From assembly GCA_910578105.1 (NCBI GenBank), contig CAJTPD010000007.1, forward strand, positions 1 to 64,000: DNA of 64,000 bases. Direction: 5' to 3'. Source of the stretch: an uncultured Odoribacter sp. (lineage in GTDB: Bacteria; Bacteroidota; Bacteroidia; Bacteroidales; Marinifilaceae). Positions 8,546 to 16,903 of the stretch are shown piece after piece. Both the position numbers and the translations under genes were made by a program. Numbering within the stretch: the first letter of the stretch is position 1; every line of letters starts with the position of its first letter. A model generated the notes under the pieces. The model did not search any database. It was not told the DNA's origin and saw only the letters and a program-made list of their open reading frames with translations.

Positions 8546-9634
8546 TCATTCAATATTAACAAGTTCATCCTCTGTCAATTTCAACAAATTCAGAAAATCC
8601 GGATCATCATTCAACATACGCACATCAATACCCAGATTCAGCAAAGTATGCCCCACATACCACATCTTCTGCCGGGTGACAGCCGTCATATTCCAGGCAG
8701 GCTGCACTTCGCCGTCTAAAATCTCCGGCGTAATCAACTGGTCCAAATAAAGCCTGAAATCCCTCTTCCGGTCCGCCACCTCCCAAAAAGTAGCAATTTC
8801 CCTCTTTGCCCCCATAACAGGATAAACACTATTACTGATTACCCCATAATTCCGGACATACGCCGCCTTTGAAATAGACCGGACTGTATCGCCCGTCACC
8901 TCATCCACAATCTGCCCGGACTCCTCCAGCAACTCCGCAATTTCCTTTCCGTAATAAGCCTCACTAAACTGATAAAAACGTTCAGGAACCTGATCATACA
9001 ACTCATATTTATCCACAATAAAAGCAAGCAAAAAATAAAGAATATCATTCCTGTATTTCTGAAAACTTTCCGGCGACGAATACATCACCCTGGTATTCAA
9101 ACTCATCACAATCCCATTATCATTAATGGCCCCATGAATAGTTCCCTGCAAACTCTCACTCGCCGCATTCACAGACTCTGTCGGAAAAGACTTGCTTGCC
9201 CCCCATTCCGATACCAAATTATTCACCAGCAAAATCTTAGGCGGGAAATACTTCTTTACAAAACCGCCACGGTAAACCTTCCCATTCCATTCAAATTCGT
9301 CTTTAAAACACGCCAAAATACTATTCTCCAAAATATCCATCACCGAATCCATCTCCGTTTGCCGGACAATCCTGCTCAAAATCAAACCATCCCAGAACTT
9401 GCGCGAATCCTTATCATGAAAATCAAATTTCAAATCCAACATCTCATCAAACCGCCGTAAAACAGCCACACCATACTTTTCATAATACTCCCGCACCAAA
9501 GGGTATTCCAAATCCAGAGAATCCCTCAGCCGTTCCGTATCCAGCCCCGAAGGTTTTAAATCCTCCTCTCTGTCACAAGCCACAAAAATCCCCAGCAACA
9601 CGCCCAAAAACAACCATACAATACAATTCTTCAT
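8546..9634 (-). CDS. SusCD-associated zinc-metallohydrolase-like lipoprotein lacking HExxH
   Basis: A 362-residue lipoprotein (LLGIFVAC lipobox, then DREED). Its layout follows the substrate import-associated zinc metallohydrolase lipoproteins that accompany SusC/SusD: a lead-in YFPPKILLVNN, a central helix pair, an AYVRNYGV...DFRLYL segment, and a C-terminal QKMWYVGHTLLNLGIDV helix. Where the family carries the zinc-binding HExxH, this protein reads YFLLAFIVDKYELYDQVPER, and no HExxH occurs anywhere in the protein. It therefore looks like a non-catalytic relative that may only bind substrate. It lies 6 bp after susD in the same operon. The family assignment is by eye and is the main uncertainty. 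Confidence 0.65.
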   Translation of the reverse strand: MKNCIVWLFLGVLLGIFVACDREEDLKPSGLDTERLRDSLDLEYPLVREYYEKYGVAVLRRFDEMLDLKFDFHDKDSRKFWDGLILSRIVRQTEMDSVMDILENSILACFKDEFEWNGKVYRGGFVKKYFPPKILLVNNLVSEWGASKSFPTESVNAASESLQGTIHGAINDNGIVMSLNTRVMYSSPESFQKYRNDILYFLLAFIVDKYELYDQVPERFYQFSEAYYGKEIAELLEESGQIVDEVTGDTVRSISKAAYVRNYGVISNSVYPVMGAKREIATFWEVADRKRDFRLYLDQLITPEILDGEVQPAWNMTAVTRQKMWYVGHTLLNLGIDVRMLNDDPDFLNLLKLTEDELVNIE

Positions 9635-9640
9635 AACTCA

Positions 9641-11068
9641 TTAATTTACCGGTTCTGCAATTTTTTCCAATCTGTCATTATTCACAATCAAAGGATTATT
9701 ATCCCGTTCCGTCAAAGGAATAGGCAACACATAATTTGCATCATTCTTCAGCAAACGAAAACTCACCCGGCTCACCCGTAAACCATCGTCATTCACATAA
9801 GTAAAAAAATGCCGGATTTCCGGACGGTCTTCCATCCTGCGCAAATCATACCAGCGGAAATGATCTTCCCACGCAAACTCACGCCGCCTCTCATCCAAGA
9901 CAAACCGCAACAGCTCCTCCTGCGAATCGGGCAAAACAACCGATTCCGGATTCCGGTAACGCTTCGCAATCAACTCCCTCAAATCAGCTTTCGCCGCTTC
10001 CAAATCATTCAGATGTACATAAGCCTCGGCACGATTCAGATAAGCTTCGGCACCCCGCAAATTAAAAGCCCCCAATTCCGTATAGTTATCCTCCATTTTC
10101 GTACTATAAATCACAGTCTTTTGAGCCCCTCCCTGCAACTTGAAACAAGCCGCATAGCGGATATCATTCATTGCATCGTAACAAGCCAGCAAATCCGCAC
10201 TCATTCCATAGCCCGAAGACTCCATCCCTTGGATAGACAAACCGCTCCTGTCATACATAAAAGAATAAATAATTTCCGGATTGGAAGCCGTCACAAAAGC
10301 CGACTTCTCAGACAACTTAGCCAAAGGAACCTGCTTCACCACTTCCCCCGCATAACGGACTGCATCCTCCCACTCATGCCGGAAAAGTTTCACCCGCGAC
10401 AACAACAACTGACAAGCAGCCAGATTAGGATGCCACACCGTTTTCTCCAGCTTCGCTTTAGCAAACTCCTCACAACCGGCCAACAAATCTTTCTCAATCT
10501 GCTCATAACAAGACTCCAAGTCAGCCCGGTCATACGTCACTTCAACAGCATGGTCCAGACGCAACGGCACACCCCTCTGCATCCGTGCAGTTGCCGGCTG
10601 ATAAGGCAAAGCATACAAATTCACCAAATGAAAATAAGCATGCGCCCTCAAAAAATAAGCCTCCCCTTTCACATAAGCTACCTCCTCCGGAGTTCCCGCA
10701 TTCTCCCTGATCTCAATCAGAATATCATTCAGGATAGCAATCACCCTATAAAAATTCCCCCACGCCTCATTCACAGACTGCCGCTCTCCATTCTCCTTAA
10801 TCTCAATCTCCCGACGCCAGGTGTAAATAGTCTGCAAACCACTCTTATTTTTAGTCTTCGCCAAAGCATCCTCCGTAACATCATCAGTCATATGATGCAC
10901 CCCCTTAAAATAAGGAGCTTCCAACGTACACTCATTCAACATCAAAGAAGCATAATGCTCCACCTTGGTAGGGCGAATCAAATCATTCGATACCTCATCC
11001 AGAAAATGACTACACCCGGACACCAAGACAACTAAAAAACAAAATACCAAATATTTCATATCCCTCAT
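9641..11068 (-). CDS. SusD/RagB-family outer membrane lipoprotein
   Basis: 475 residues with a signal peptide and lipobox (VVLVSGC) and the SusD/RagB fold signatures: the N-terminal SHFLDE...P...A segment, TPR-like helices (KGEAYFLRAHAYFHLVNLYA) and the C-terminal DERRREFAWEDHFRWYDLRR followed by VLPIP. SusD proteins cap the SusC barrel and bind the incoming ligand at the cell surface. It follows susC by 9 bp. A second ATG three codons in (11059) is an equally good start. The ligand is unknown; RagB-like pairs can handle peptides, and the neighbouring protease makes that attractive, but this is inference. Confidence 0.92.
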   Translation of the reverse strand: MRDMKYLVFCFLVVLVSGCSHFLDEVSNDLIRPTKVEHYASLMLNECTLEAPYFKGVHHMTDDVTEDALAKTKNKSGLQTIYTWRREIEIKENGERQSVNEAWGNFYRVIAILNDILIEIRENAGTPEEVAYVKGEAYFLRAHAYFHLVNLYALPYQPATARMQRGVPLRLDHAVEVTYDRADLESCYEQIEKDLLAGCEEFAKAKLEKTVWHPNLAACQLLLSRVKLFRHEWEDAVRYAGEVVKQVPLAKLSEKSAFVTASNPEIIYSFMYDRSGLSIQGMESSGYGMSADLLACYDAMNDIRYAACFKLQGGAQKTVIYSTKMEDNYTELGAFNLRGAEAYLNRAEAYVHLNDLEAAKADLRELIAKRYRNPESVVLPDSQEELLRFVLDERRREFAWEDHFRWYDLRRMEDRPEIRHFFTYVNDDGLRVSRVSFRLLKNDANYVLPIPLTERDNNPLIVNNDRLEKIAEPVN

Positions 11069-11077
11069 TTTTACCTT

Positions 11078-14000
11078 TTAAAAACTAAAATTCAGACTGA
11101 AATTATAAGAAGGCAAGACAGGCAACCCCAAATTTCTCACCTGCTCCGGGTCCATCCCCTTCAACTTTTTATCGAAAGTAAACACATACAAATTCTGCGT
11201 CTGGAAACCGATTCTCACATTCGAAACACCCAGCCGCCTCAGTTTCTTATCCGGCACATCATAATACAGACTAAGGTTCTGCCAACGGATATAACTTCCT
11301 TTGGCAGTCCGCACATCACTCTGATCATAAGCCCACCACAAAGTAGATTGCCAGGGCAGAATATAAGGACTCGCCAAATAAGCACTCGTATTATTATTAC
11401 TCAAATCAGCATTAGAAAGTGCCGGAATATCCGTATGCGCTTCATCACCCGGTTGACGCCAGCGATTTACGAACACCGACGACATATTTCCTTCGGGCAT
11501 CGGCATATTCTGACTACCTCCGGGATACAACTCCAACAAACGCACCTTCTGTCCCACCTTATACGAAAAACCGGCAGACAAAGTCAGGTTGGCATACTTG
11601 AACTCAGTACCGAATCCACCGTAAAACTTAGGCAACCGGTTCCCCTCATACACCAAAGCTTTTTCCAGCTCCCGCAAAATAACTTCATTATCATACTCCT
11701 GTCCCGGATTATACTGAGCCGATTCCGCAAAATTCACAAAAGTAGGTTCACCCTGCTCATTCAACCCATTAAAACGATAAGAATAAAAACCATCCAAAGG
11801 AAAACCCTTCCGGTAAATCGTCCCGTTCAGAAAATCCTGCACACTATTCAAACCGATATTATCGTCAAATCCCTCCAGAATCTTTTCAGTTACCCGCGAA
11901 AAATTAAAATTCACATTCCATCTGAACTTTGGCAACTTCACCGCCTGAGCAATAACATTAAACTCTATCGTATGATCCTCTTTCGTTCCGCCATTATATA
12001 AATGACTGGCTTTTCCGTTTACCAACGACACCGGACGTGTCAGCAACAAATCCAGACTCCTGGAATAAGCATAATCCACCGCCCCGTTAACCCGTCCGCC
12101 CAGAACAGAAAAATTCAAACCGCCGTTAACCGTCTTTGTTCTCTCCCACTTCAAATCGGCATTCGGGAAATCCGACAAACTGGAAACAAACTCAGGAGAC
12201 ACCCCGGCATGAGTCTGACCATAATCCTTGATAATCAGATAAGGCGAAGCATTCGGAACCGTTCCGCGAAACCCATACGACACCCGAAACGCCAACTCAT
12301 CCAGAAAAGTATTCGTCCACTCCTCCATAAATCCCTCTGCATGTACATTCCAACGGAAAGAAGCCGACCAGGCAGGCCGGAACTTATAACGCTCATATTG
12401 CCCGAAACGGTTGGAACCGTCACTCCGTAAATTAAAATTAAAAATATAACGGTCACTATACTGATAATTAAATATTCCGAAAAACGAGAGCGTATTGGAT
12501 TGAGAATCCGTTATATCCGGATAAATATCATGACTTGCCAATAAATTATTCGTATTGGATTTATCACTCAGCCAATTTATCATATTCAGATAAGCATAAA
12601 TCTGTTGACTCGTGTCATAAGCATAGACAAACAAACTCGGCAACTTAATAAAAGTCCGGCCTTGTTCATGATTATAACCGGGAGCCTCCCAACCGCTTGC
12701 TCCCTTATAACTTGTCGAAATCACCTCATGCCCCAGATTTATATTAAAATGATGCTTTTCACCCACCGACTTGCCATAATTAACCTGCGTAGTAAGCGTA
12801 TAAGACTCTGAACTGGTCGTTCCGCTCTTATACAATCCTCCGAAAGGCAACATCGAAAACTGCAAAACATTCTCATCTTTCTTATCCTCCGGGAAAGCAT
12901 ACGTGCGGGCAATACGGGCCAACTTCGTCTTTTCAGTCATCCACTCCTCATCAATATTAGTCGTATTCCGGTAAGAAAACTGAGAACGTACCTTCAAGCC
13001 CCGGACAATTTCCCAATCCACGGAAGCTCTCATATTCAAGTCCTTATTCCGGACAATATGCCGGGAATTATCCAACTCTTCCAGAATATTATACTTCAAA
13101 GGCACAGCCAAACCATACGTATGATAAATCATATCCTGATAGACCAACTTCCCCTCTTCGTCCCGTACAGGCACAGCACGGCTTTTTCCGGCAGCCTCAT
13201 CAAAAATAGAATACGCCGAATGGTTATAATCGGCTTTCTGCGAACTACCACTCAAACCGACAGAAATCAGTATATTCTTCCGGAGATTAAAATCGGTATT
13301 GATGCGGCCGCTGAAACGCGTCAAACCGGTATGAATCTCTGAACCTTCCTGGTTATCATAATTCAAACCGGCATACACCCTCATCTTATCCGTTCCGCCT
13401 GAAACACTCACGCCATGCGAATGTTTTACACTCACACGGTAAAGTTCCCCGAACCAATCCGTATTCATTCTCTCCAAACGCGACACCTCATCCTGAAAAC
13501 CGGCAAAATCCAGCTCCCGGTCATAATACTTTTTTAAAGCTCCCTCATACCCTACAAACGAACGAACCTCATCCGGATAATGCAAATTCCTCTGCACTAT
13601 CTCACGCGAAACATCAATCCTCTCCTTCGAATTCATCAACTGAAAATCCGAATAGCGGGGACGGTCGACAATACTCACTGTTCCCGAATAATTCAAATAA
13701 AGCGAACCGGATTTCCCCCGCTTCGTCGTCACCACAATAACCCCATTCGCAGCCCGGGTACCATAAATAGCAGTAGCCGACGCATCCTTCAAAACATCAA
13801 TCTGGGCAATATCCTGGGGATTCAAACCACTAATCGCATTCCCAATCAGATTAATCTGATCCAAACTATTAATATCAGCAGCACTCAAAGGAACAGGATC
13901 CTCATACACCACCCCGTCAATCACCCATAACGGTTCCCGCGTACCGGTAAAAGTACCTCCGGCCCTCACCCTCATTTTCGAAGCAGCACCGGGCTGCGCG

Positions 14001-14731
14001 CTCACATTCACTATCATAAGCCCGGGAGCCTTCCCCTCCAACATCTGGTCCACCGTCAAAGCTCCCATCCGGTCCAGCTCCTCTGCCCTAACCGTAGAAA
14101 TTGCACTCGTCAGTTTACGTTTATCAATCACCTGATAGCCCGTCACCACGACATCCTCCAACGTTTGCATTTCCTCATACATCGTAACCTCCAACATCTT
14201 CTGACCTGCAAATTTCAACTCAACATTTTTCATTCCTATAAAAGAAAAAAGCAAAACAATATCTTCACTATCCGCCAACTCCACTGAAAATTCACCTTCG
14301 GAATTCGTAACTGTTCCCCAGGTAGTTCCCTTGATACTCACAGAAACTCCCGGCAAAGGCCCTCCCCCGGAATCCTTCACCTTACCCTTAACAACAACAG
14401 ATTTCACCTGAGGCAACGATTGCTTTTCCTTGATAATAATCACTTTATCGTCCACAAAACACTCCATTCCCACCGTCTGAAGTAAACTATCCAAAAAATC
14501 CTTCAGATTCTCGTTCACCACATTCACCGTAATACTCCCCTTCTGCTTTACAACCGTGTGATTATACAAAAACTCATAATTCAACTGCTTGCTCAACGTC
14601 TGAAACACCCTGTCCAATGTCACATTCTGCATCTTCAGACTAACCTTCGACTGGGAAAAAGCCTCCGCATATATCCCCCACGCGGGATACAACAACAAAC
14701 ATATAACCAGAAATATTCCCCTTTTTTTCAT
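11078..14731 (-). CDS. SusC/RagA-type TonB-linked outer membrane transporter with STN domain
   Basis: I start the protein at ATG 14731 (1217 residues); the longer frame from 14788 overlaps fecR and puts residues before a normal signal peptide (MKKRGIFLVICLLL). In order: an STN domain (~25-100, FSQSKVSLKMQNVTLDRVF), a CarboxypepD_reg-like domain (~113-200, VKGKVKDSGGGPLPGV), the TonB-dependent plug (VVVTGYQ; LWVIDGV; DVLKDASATAIYGTRAANGV) and a large beta-barrel ending in Phe (NFSLNFSF). The STN domain is the part that signals to FecR-type anti-sigma factors, which fits fecR lying immediately upstream and the sigma gene next to it. It should import a ligand delivered by the SusD protein, driven by TonB. 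Confidence 0.95.
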   Translation of the reverse strand: MKKRGIFLVICLLLYPAWGIYAEAFSQSKVSLKMQNVTLDRVFQTLSKQLNYEFLYNHTVVKQKGSITVNVVNENLKDFLDSLLQTVGMECFVDDKVIIIKEKQSLPQVKSVVVKGKVKDSGGGPLPGVSVSIKGTTWGTVTNSEGEFSVELADSEDIVLLFSFIGMKNVELKFAGQKMLEVTMYEEMQTLEDVVVTGYQVIDKRKLTSAISTVRAEELDRMGALTVDQMLEGKAPGLMIVNVSAQPGAASKMRVRAGGTFTGTREPLWVIDGVVYEDPVPLSAADINSLDQINLIGNAISGLNPQDIAQIDVLKDASATAIYGTRAANGVIVVTTKRGKSGSLYLNYSGTVSIVDRPRYSDFQLMNSKERIDVSREIVQRNLHYPDEVRSFVGYEGALKKYYDRELDFAGFQDEVSRLERMNTDWFGELYRVSVKHSHGVSVSGGTDKMRVYAGLNYDNQEGSEIHTGLTRFSGRINTDFNLRKNILISVGLSGSSQKADYNHSAYSIFDEAAGKSRAVPVRDEEGKLVYQDMIYHTYGLAVPLKYNILEELDNSRHIVRNKDLNMRASVDWEIVRGLKVRSQFSYRNTTNIDEEWMTEKTKLARIARTYAFPEDKKDENVLQFSMLPFGGLYKSGTTSSESYTLTTQVNYGKSVGEKHHFNINLGHEVISTSYKGASGWEAPGYNHEQGRTFIKLPSLFVYAYDTSQQIYAYLNMINWLSDKSNTNNLLASHDIYPDITDSQSNTLSFFGIFNYQYSDRYIFNFNLRSDGSNRFGQYERYKFRPAWSASFRWNVHAEGFMEEWTNTFLDELAFRVSYGFRGTVPNASPYLIIKDYGQTHAGVSPEFVSSLSDFPNADLKWERTKTVNGGLNFSVLGGRVNGAVDYAYSRSLDLLLTRPVSLVNGKASHLYNGGTKEDHTIEFNVIAQAVKLPKFRWNVNFNFSRVTEKILEGFDDNIGLNSVQDFLNGTIYRKGFPLDGFYSYRFNGLNEQGEPTFVNFAESAQYNPGQEYDNEVILRELEKALVYEGNRLPKFYGGFGTEFKYANLTLSAGFSYKVGQKVRLLELYPGGSQNMPMPEGNMSSVFVNRWRQPGDEAHTDIPALSNADLSNNNTSAYLASPYILPWQSTLWWAYDQSDVRTAKGSYIRWQNLSLYYDVPDKKLRRLGVSNVRIGFQTQNLYVFTFDKKLKGMDPEQVRNLGLPVLPSYNFSLNFSF

Positions 14732-14780
14732 ACCTATTATTGTTAATAATTCAACTCTCTTTTTCAACCGGCAAACCTCA

Positions 14781-15932
14781 CTACTCACAAACCACCACAG
14801 AATCTCCCGTCCGGATAAATCTTATATTTTCTACTTGCTCGAACTTACGGAACAAACGCCCAACCTCCTCATAACGCTGCAACCGCCCGGAAAATTCCAG
14901 CTCTTTCAATTTCGGCTCCTGAAAAACCACCCTAAACCCATACCATCGCGAAACCATTTGCATGATATCCTCCAAATGCTGAGCTTCAAAATAATAATAT
15001 CCGTCTTTCCAGGCTGTGTACAAAAGTGTATTCACCTCCTTCACATTTACTTCTCCCGTTTCCCGGTCACTCGAAATCTGATAGCCGGGTTGCAAATCAT
15101 ACTCCCGGCCCCCGCAAACCGCCCTCACCTTTCCCGAAATCAAGGTAGCCATTGTCGAACTCCCCTCCGTATAAGCATTCACATTAAAAGAAGTTCCCAA
15201 AACCTCAATATCCATATCCGCAGTCTTCACCGTAAAACGGCTCGAAGTATCACGGCTCACCTCAAAATACGCCTCTCCTTTCAAATAAACTTCACGCTTC
15301 CCTTGTGGAAAAACAGCCGGATAACGAAGCTCTGACGCAGCATTCATAAAAACACGTGTCCCGTCACTCAACACCAACCGGTACTCAGCTCCCACAGGCA
15401 CAATCAATCTATTATAAACAACTGTTTCGTCCTTAGCCGGAGAAATTCCGGCCCGATAAGTCAATCTGTTAGAATCACAAACTGCATTTACTCCGGAAAC
15501 AGCGAGAGGCAAATCCTTCATTCCGGAAGGCAAAGCTATCTTTTCCCCGTCGCCCAATTCAAGTTGTACTTCTTGCACTTTCAGCGAATAAAACTGCTCT
15601 TCACCTCCCTGTTCCCGCATCCAAACACCTGTTCCCACCAACAATGCCAAAACAGCAGCCACCCCGGCCATCCGCCGGAACAACCGCCGTCTGCGCAAAC
15701 CGTCTGCCACTCGCTTCTTTTCCAAGATACTTTCCCAGGCAACTTCACAATTGATACCTTTCCGCACCCTAAAGCCGGCATTACTCTGATACCACTGCTC
15801 CAATCTGCCATACTCCCTCCTGTTCTCCGGCAAACGCTCCAACCACTCTTCCAGCAAAACCCGGTCCGCTTCCGGCAAAATCTCACCAGCAAACTGTGCA
15901 GCAATAATACTCAATAATCTTTCTTCCATCAT
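14781..15932 (-). CDS. FecR-family anti-sigma factor
   Basis: 383 residues. The N-terminal cytoplasmic part (about 1-85) should hold the sigma factor. One membrane helix follows at about 87-105 (RMAGVAAVLALLVGTGVW), then the periplasmic FecR domain (IVPVGAEYRLVLSDGTRVFMN; GEAYFEV; VLGTSFNVNAY) and a C-terminal DUF4974-like module. In the Fec-type circuit the STN domain of the occupied transporter contacts FecR, which releases the sigma factor. It lies between the sigma gene and susC. A motif shared with the divergent operon lies 34 nt before the ATG. Confidence 0.93.
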   Translation of the reverse strand: MMEERLLSIIAAQFAGEILPEADRVLLEEWLERLPENRREYGRLEQWYQSNAGFRVRKGINCEVAWESILEKKRVADGLRRRRLFRRMAGVAAVLALLVGTGVWMREQGGEEQFYSLKVQEVQLELGDGEKIALPSGMKDLPLAVSGVNAVCDSNRLTYRAGISPAKDETVVYNRLIVPVGAEYRLVLSDGTRVFMNAASELRYPAVFPQGKREVYLKGEAYFEVSRDTSSRFTVKTADMDIEVLGTSFNVNAYTEGSSTMATLISGKVRAVCGGREYDLQPGYQISSDRETGEVNVKEVNTLLYTAWKDGYYYFEAQHLEDIMQMVSRWYGFRVVFQEPKLKELEFSGRLQRYEEVGRLFRKFEQVENIRFIRTGDSVVVCE

Positions 15933-15966
15933 TTGCCCTTTTTAACTAAAAGGACCATCCAAACGA

Positions 15967-15984
15967 TTTTGTATGACAGAAAAA
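15967..15984 (-). promoter_or_regulatory. Shared regulon element upstream of fecR-susC operon
   Basis: On the minus strand the sequence TTTTTCTGTCATACAAAA stands 34 nt before the fecR ATG. The same 18 bases occur at 16842-16859 on the plus strand before the divergent lipoprotein operon. Similarity extends upstream through AATTTTTC with a single-base gap. Equal orientation and similar spacing to each first gene point to a promoter recognised by the ECF sigma factor encoded between them. Confidence 0.65.
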
Positions 15985-16098
15985 GAAAAATTTTTACTTA
16001 AAATTTAAAATTAAATCCCAAAAGTCATGACATACCTGTGGCAAAGAACATGCCCCGTCTCAAGAAAAGCACAAACAAAAAATACAAAAATCCCAAAC

Positions 16099-16716
16099 CT
16101 ACTCCCGGTCCCTCGAAAACAACCTCCGGGCTTCCCGACCTCGTATCCGCTCCAATACAATAAGCAAAAACATAGAAAACCTGCGTTTATCCAGCGCAAC
16201 ACGCAAAAACTGAAAGGCCCGCCCCATCTGAGTTCTCACTGTATTGACACTGATTCCCAATAAATCGGCAACCTCCTGATACTTCCTTCCCTCCAGACAA
16301 ACCATCATAAAAATTTTCCTCCGTTCCTCCGGCAAACGATTAATCGTCATATACAAATACTCAATCTCTTCCTCATTCAATTCAGCAACCTCCCCTCCGT
16401 CCTCTTTCCAGTTGCCTGCGACCACAGCATGTCTTTCCTCACGCCGGCGGTTACCACGTAAATAATTCAAAGCAGCATGCTTTACAGAAGCAAAAATATA
16501 CTTATCCAGACCCGACGAAAGATTTTCAAAACGTTTATTCACCCAAAAATCCACAAAACACTCCTGCACCGTATCCTCCGCAGCCTCCGGATCATTCAGC
16601 CAATAATTGGCAAACATAACTAAAGTTTCATAGTAAATTTCAAAAAGATAACGGAAAGCACACTCTTTCCCCTCTTTCATTAAAATCAAAATATCATCTC
16701 TGTCCATCATCCCCAT
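16099..16716 (-). CDS. ECF sigma factor (FecI-like, Bacteroidetes family)
   Basis: 205 residues with a sigma-70 region 2 (FRYLFEIYYETLVMFANYW; DTVQECFVDFW) and a region 4 helix-turn-helix (LPEERRKIF; YQEVADLLGISVNTVRTQM). A short basic tail follows. Three in-frame ATGs at the start (16716, 16710, 16707) cannot be told apart. The gene lies 166 bp before fecR in the same orientation and back to back with the lipoprotein/M6 operon. It is expected to be held at the membrane by the FecR protein and to transcribe both flanking operons. Confidence 0.93.
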   Translation of the reverse strand: MGMMDRDDILILMKEGKECAFRYLFEIYYETLVMFANYWLNDPEAAEDTVQECFVDFWVNKRFENLSSGLDKYIFASVKHAALNYLRGNRRREERHAVVAGNWKEDGGEVAELNEEEIEYLYMTINRLPEERRKIFMMVCLEGRKYQEVADLLGISVNTVRTQMGRAFQFLRVALDKRRFSMFLLIVLERIRGREARRLFSRDRE

Positions 16717-16841
16717 TTTAAAAACTAACCGCAGGCAGAATCACACACAATAAAAATCGACATTGCAATATTCATCAAATTCAAAAAGATATGCAAAAAA
16801 TTCCGGTTATAAAATCATTAATAAATAATAATAATTTTTCA

Positions 16842-16859
16842 TTTTTCTGTCATACAAAA
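16842..16859 (+). promoter_or_regulatory. Shared regulon element upstream of the lipoprotein-M6 protease operon
   Basis: TTTTTCTGTCATACAAAA on the plus strand, 44 nt before ATG 16904. It is identical over 18 bases to the element before fecR (15967-15984, minus strand), in the same direction relative to the gene it precedes. I interpret it as the ECF-sigma promoter of this operon. Confidence 0.65.
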
Positions 16860-16903
16860 ATAAAACAACGGTGCTTTAAATAAAAAACATCAAAGAAAAT
16901 AAT

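Noticed and set aside
10240..10262. CTGTCATAC match to the regulon element
   Set aside because: It lies within the susD coding region, lacks the T tract and has no gene placed to use it; chance match.
9809..11035. A 408-codon open frame on the plus strand
   Set aside because: It is antisense to susD, has low-complexity His/Gln/Ile-rich composition and no start context. It arises from codon bias of the real gene.
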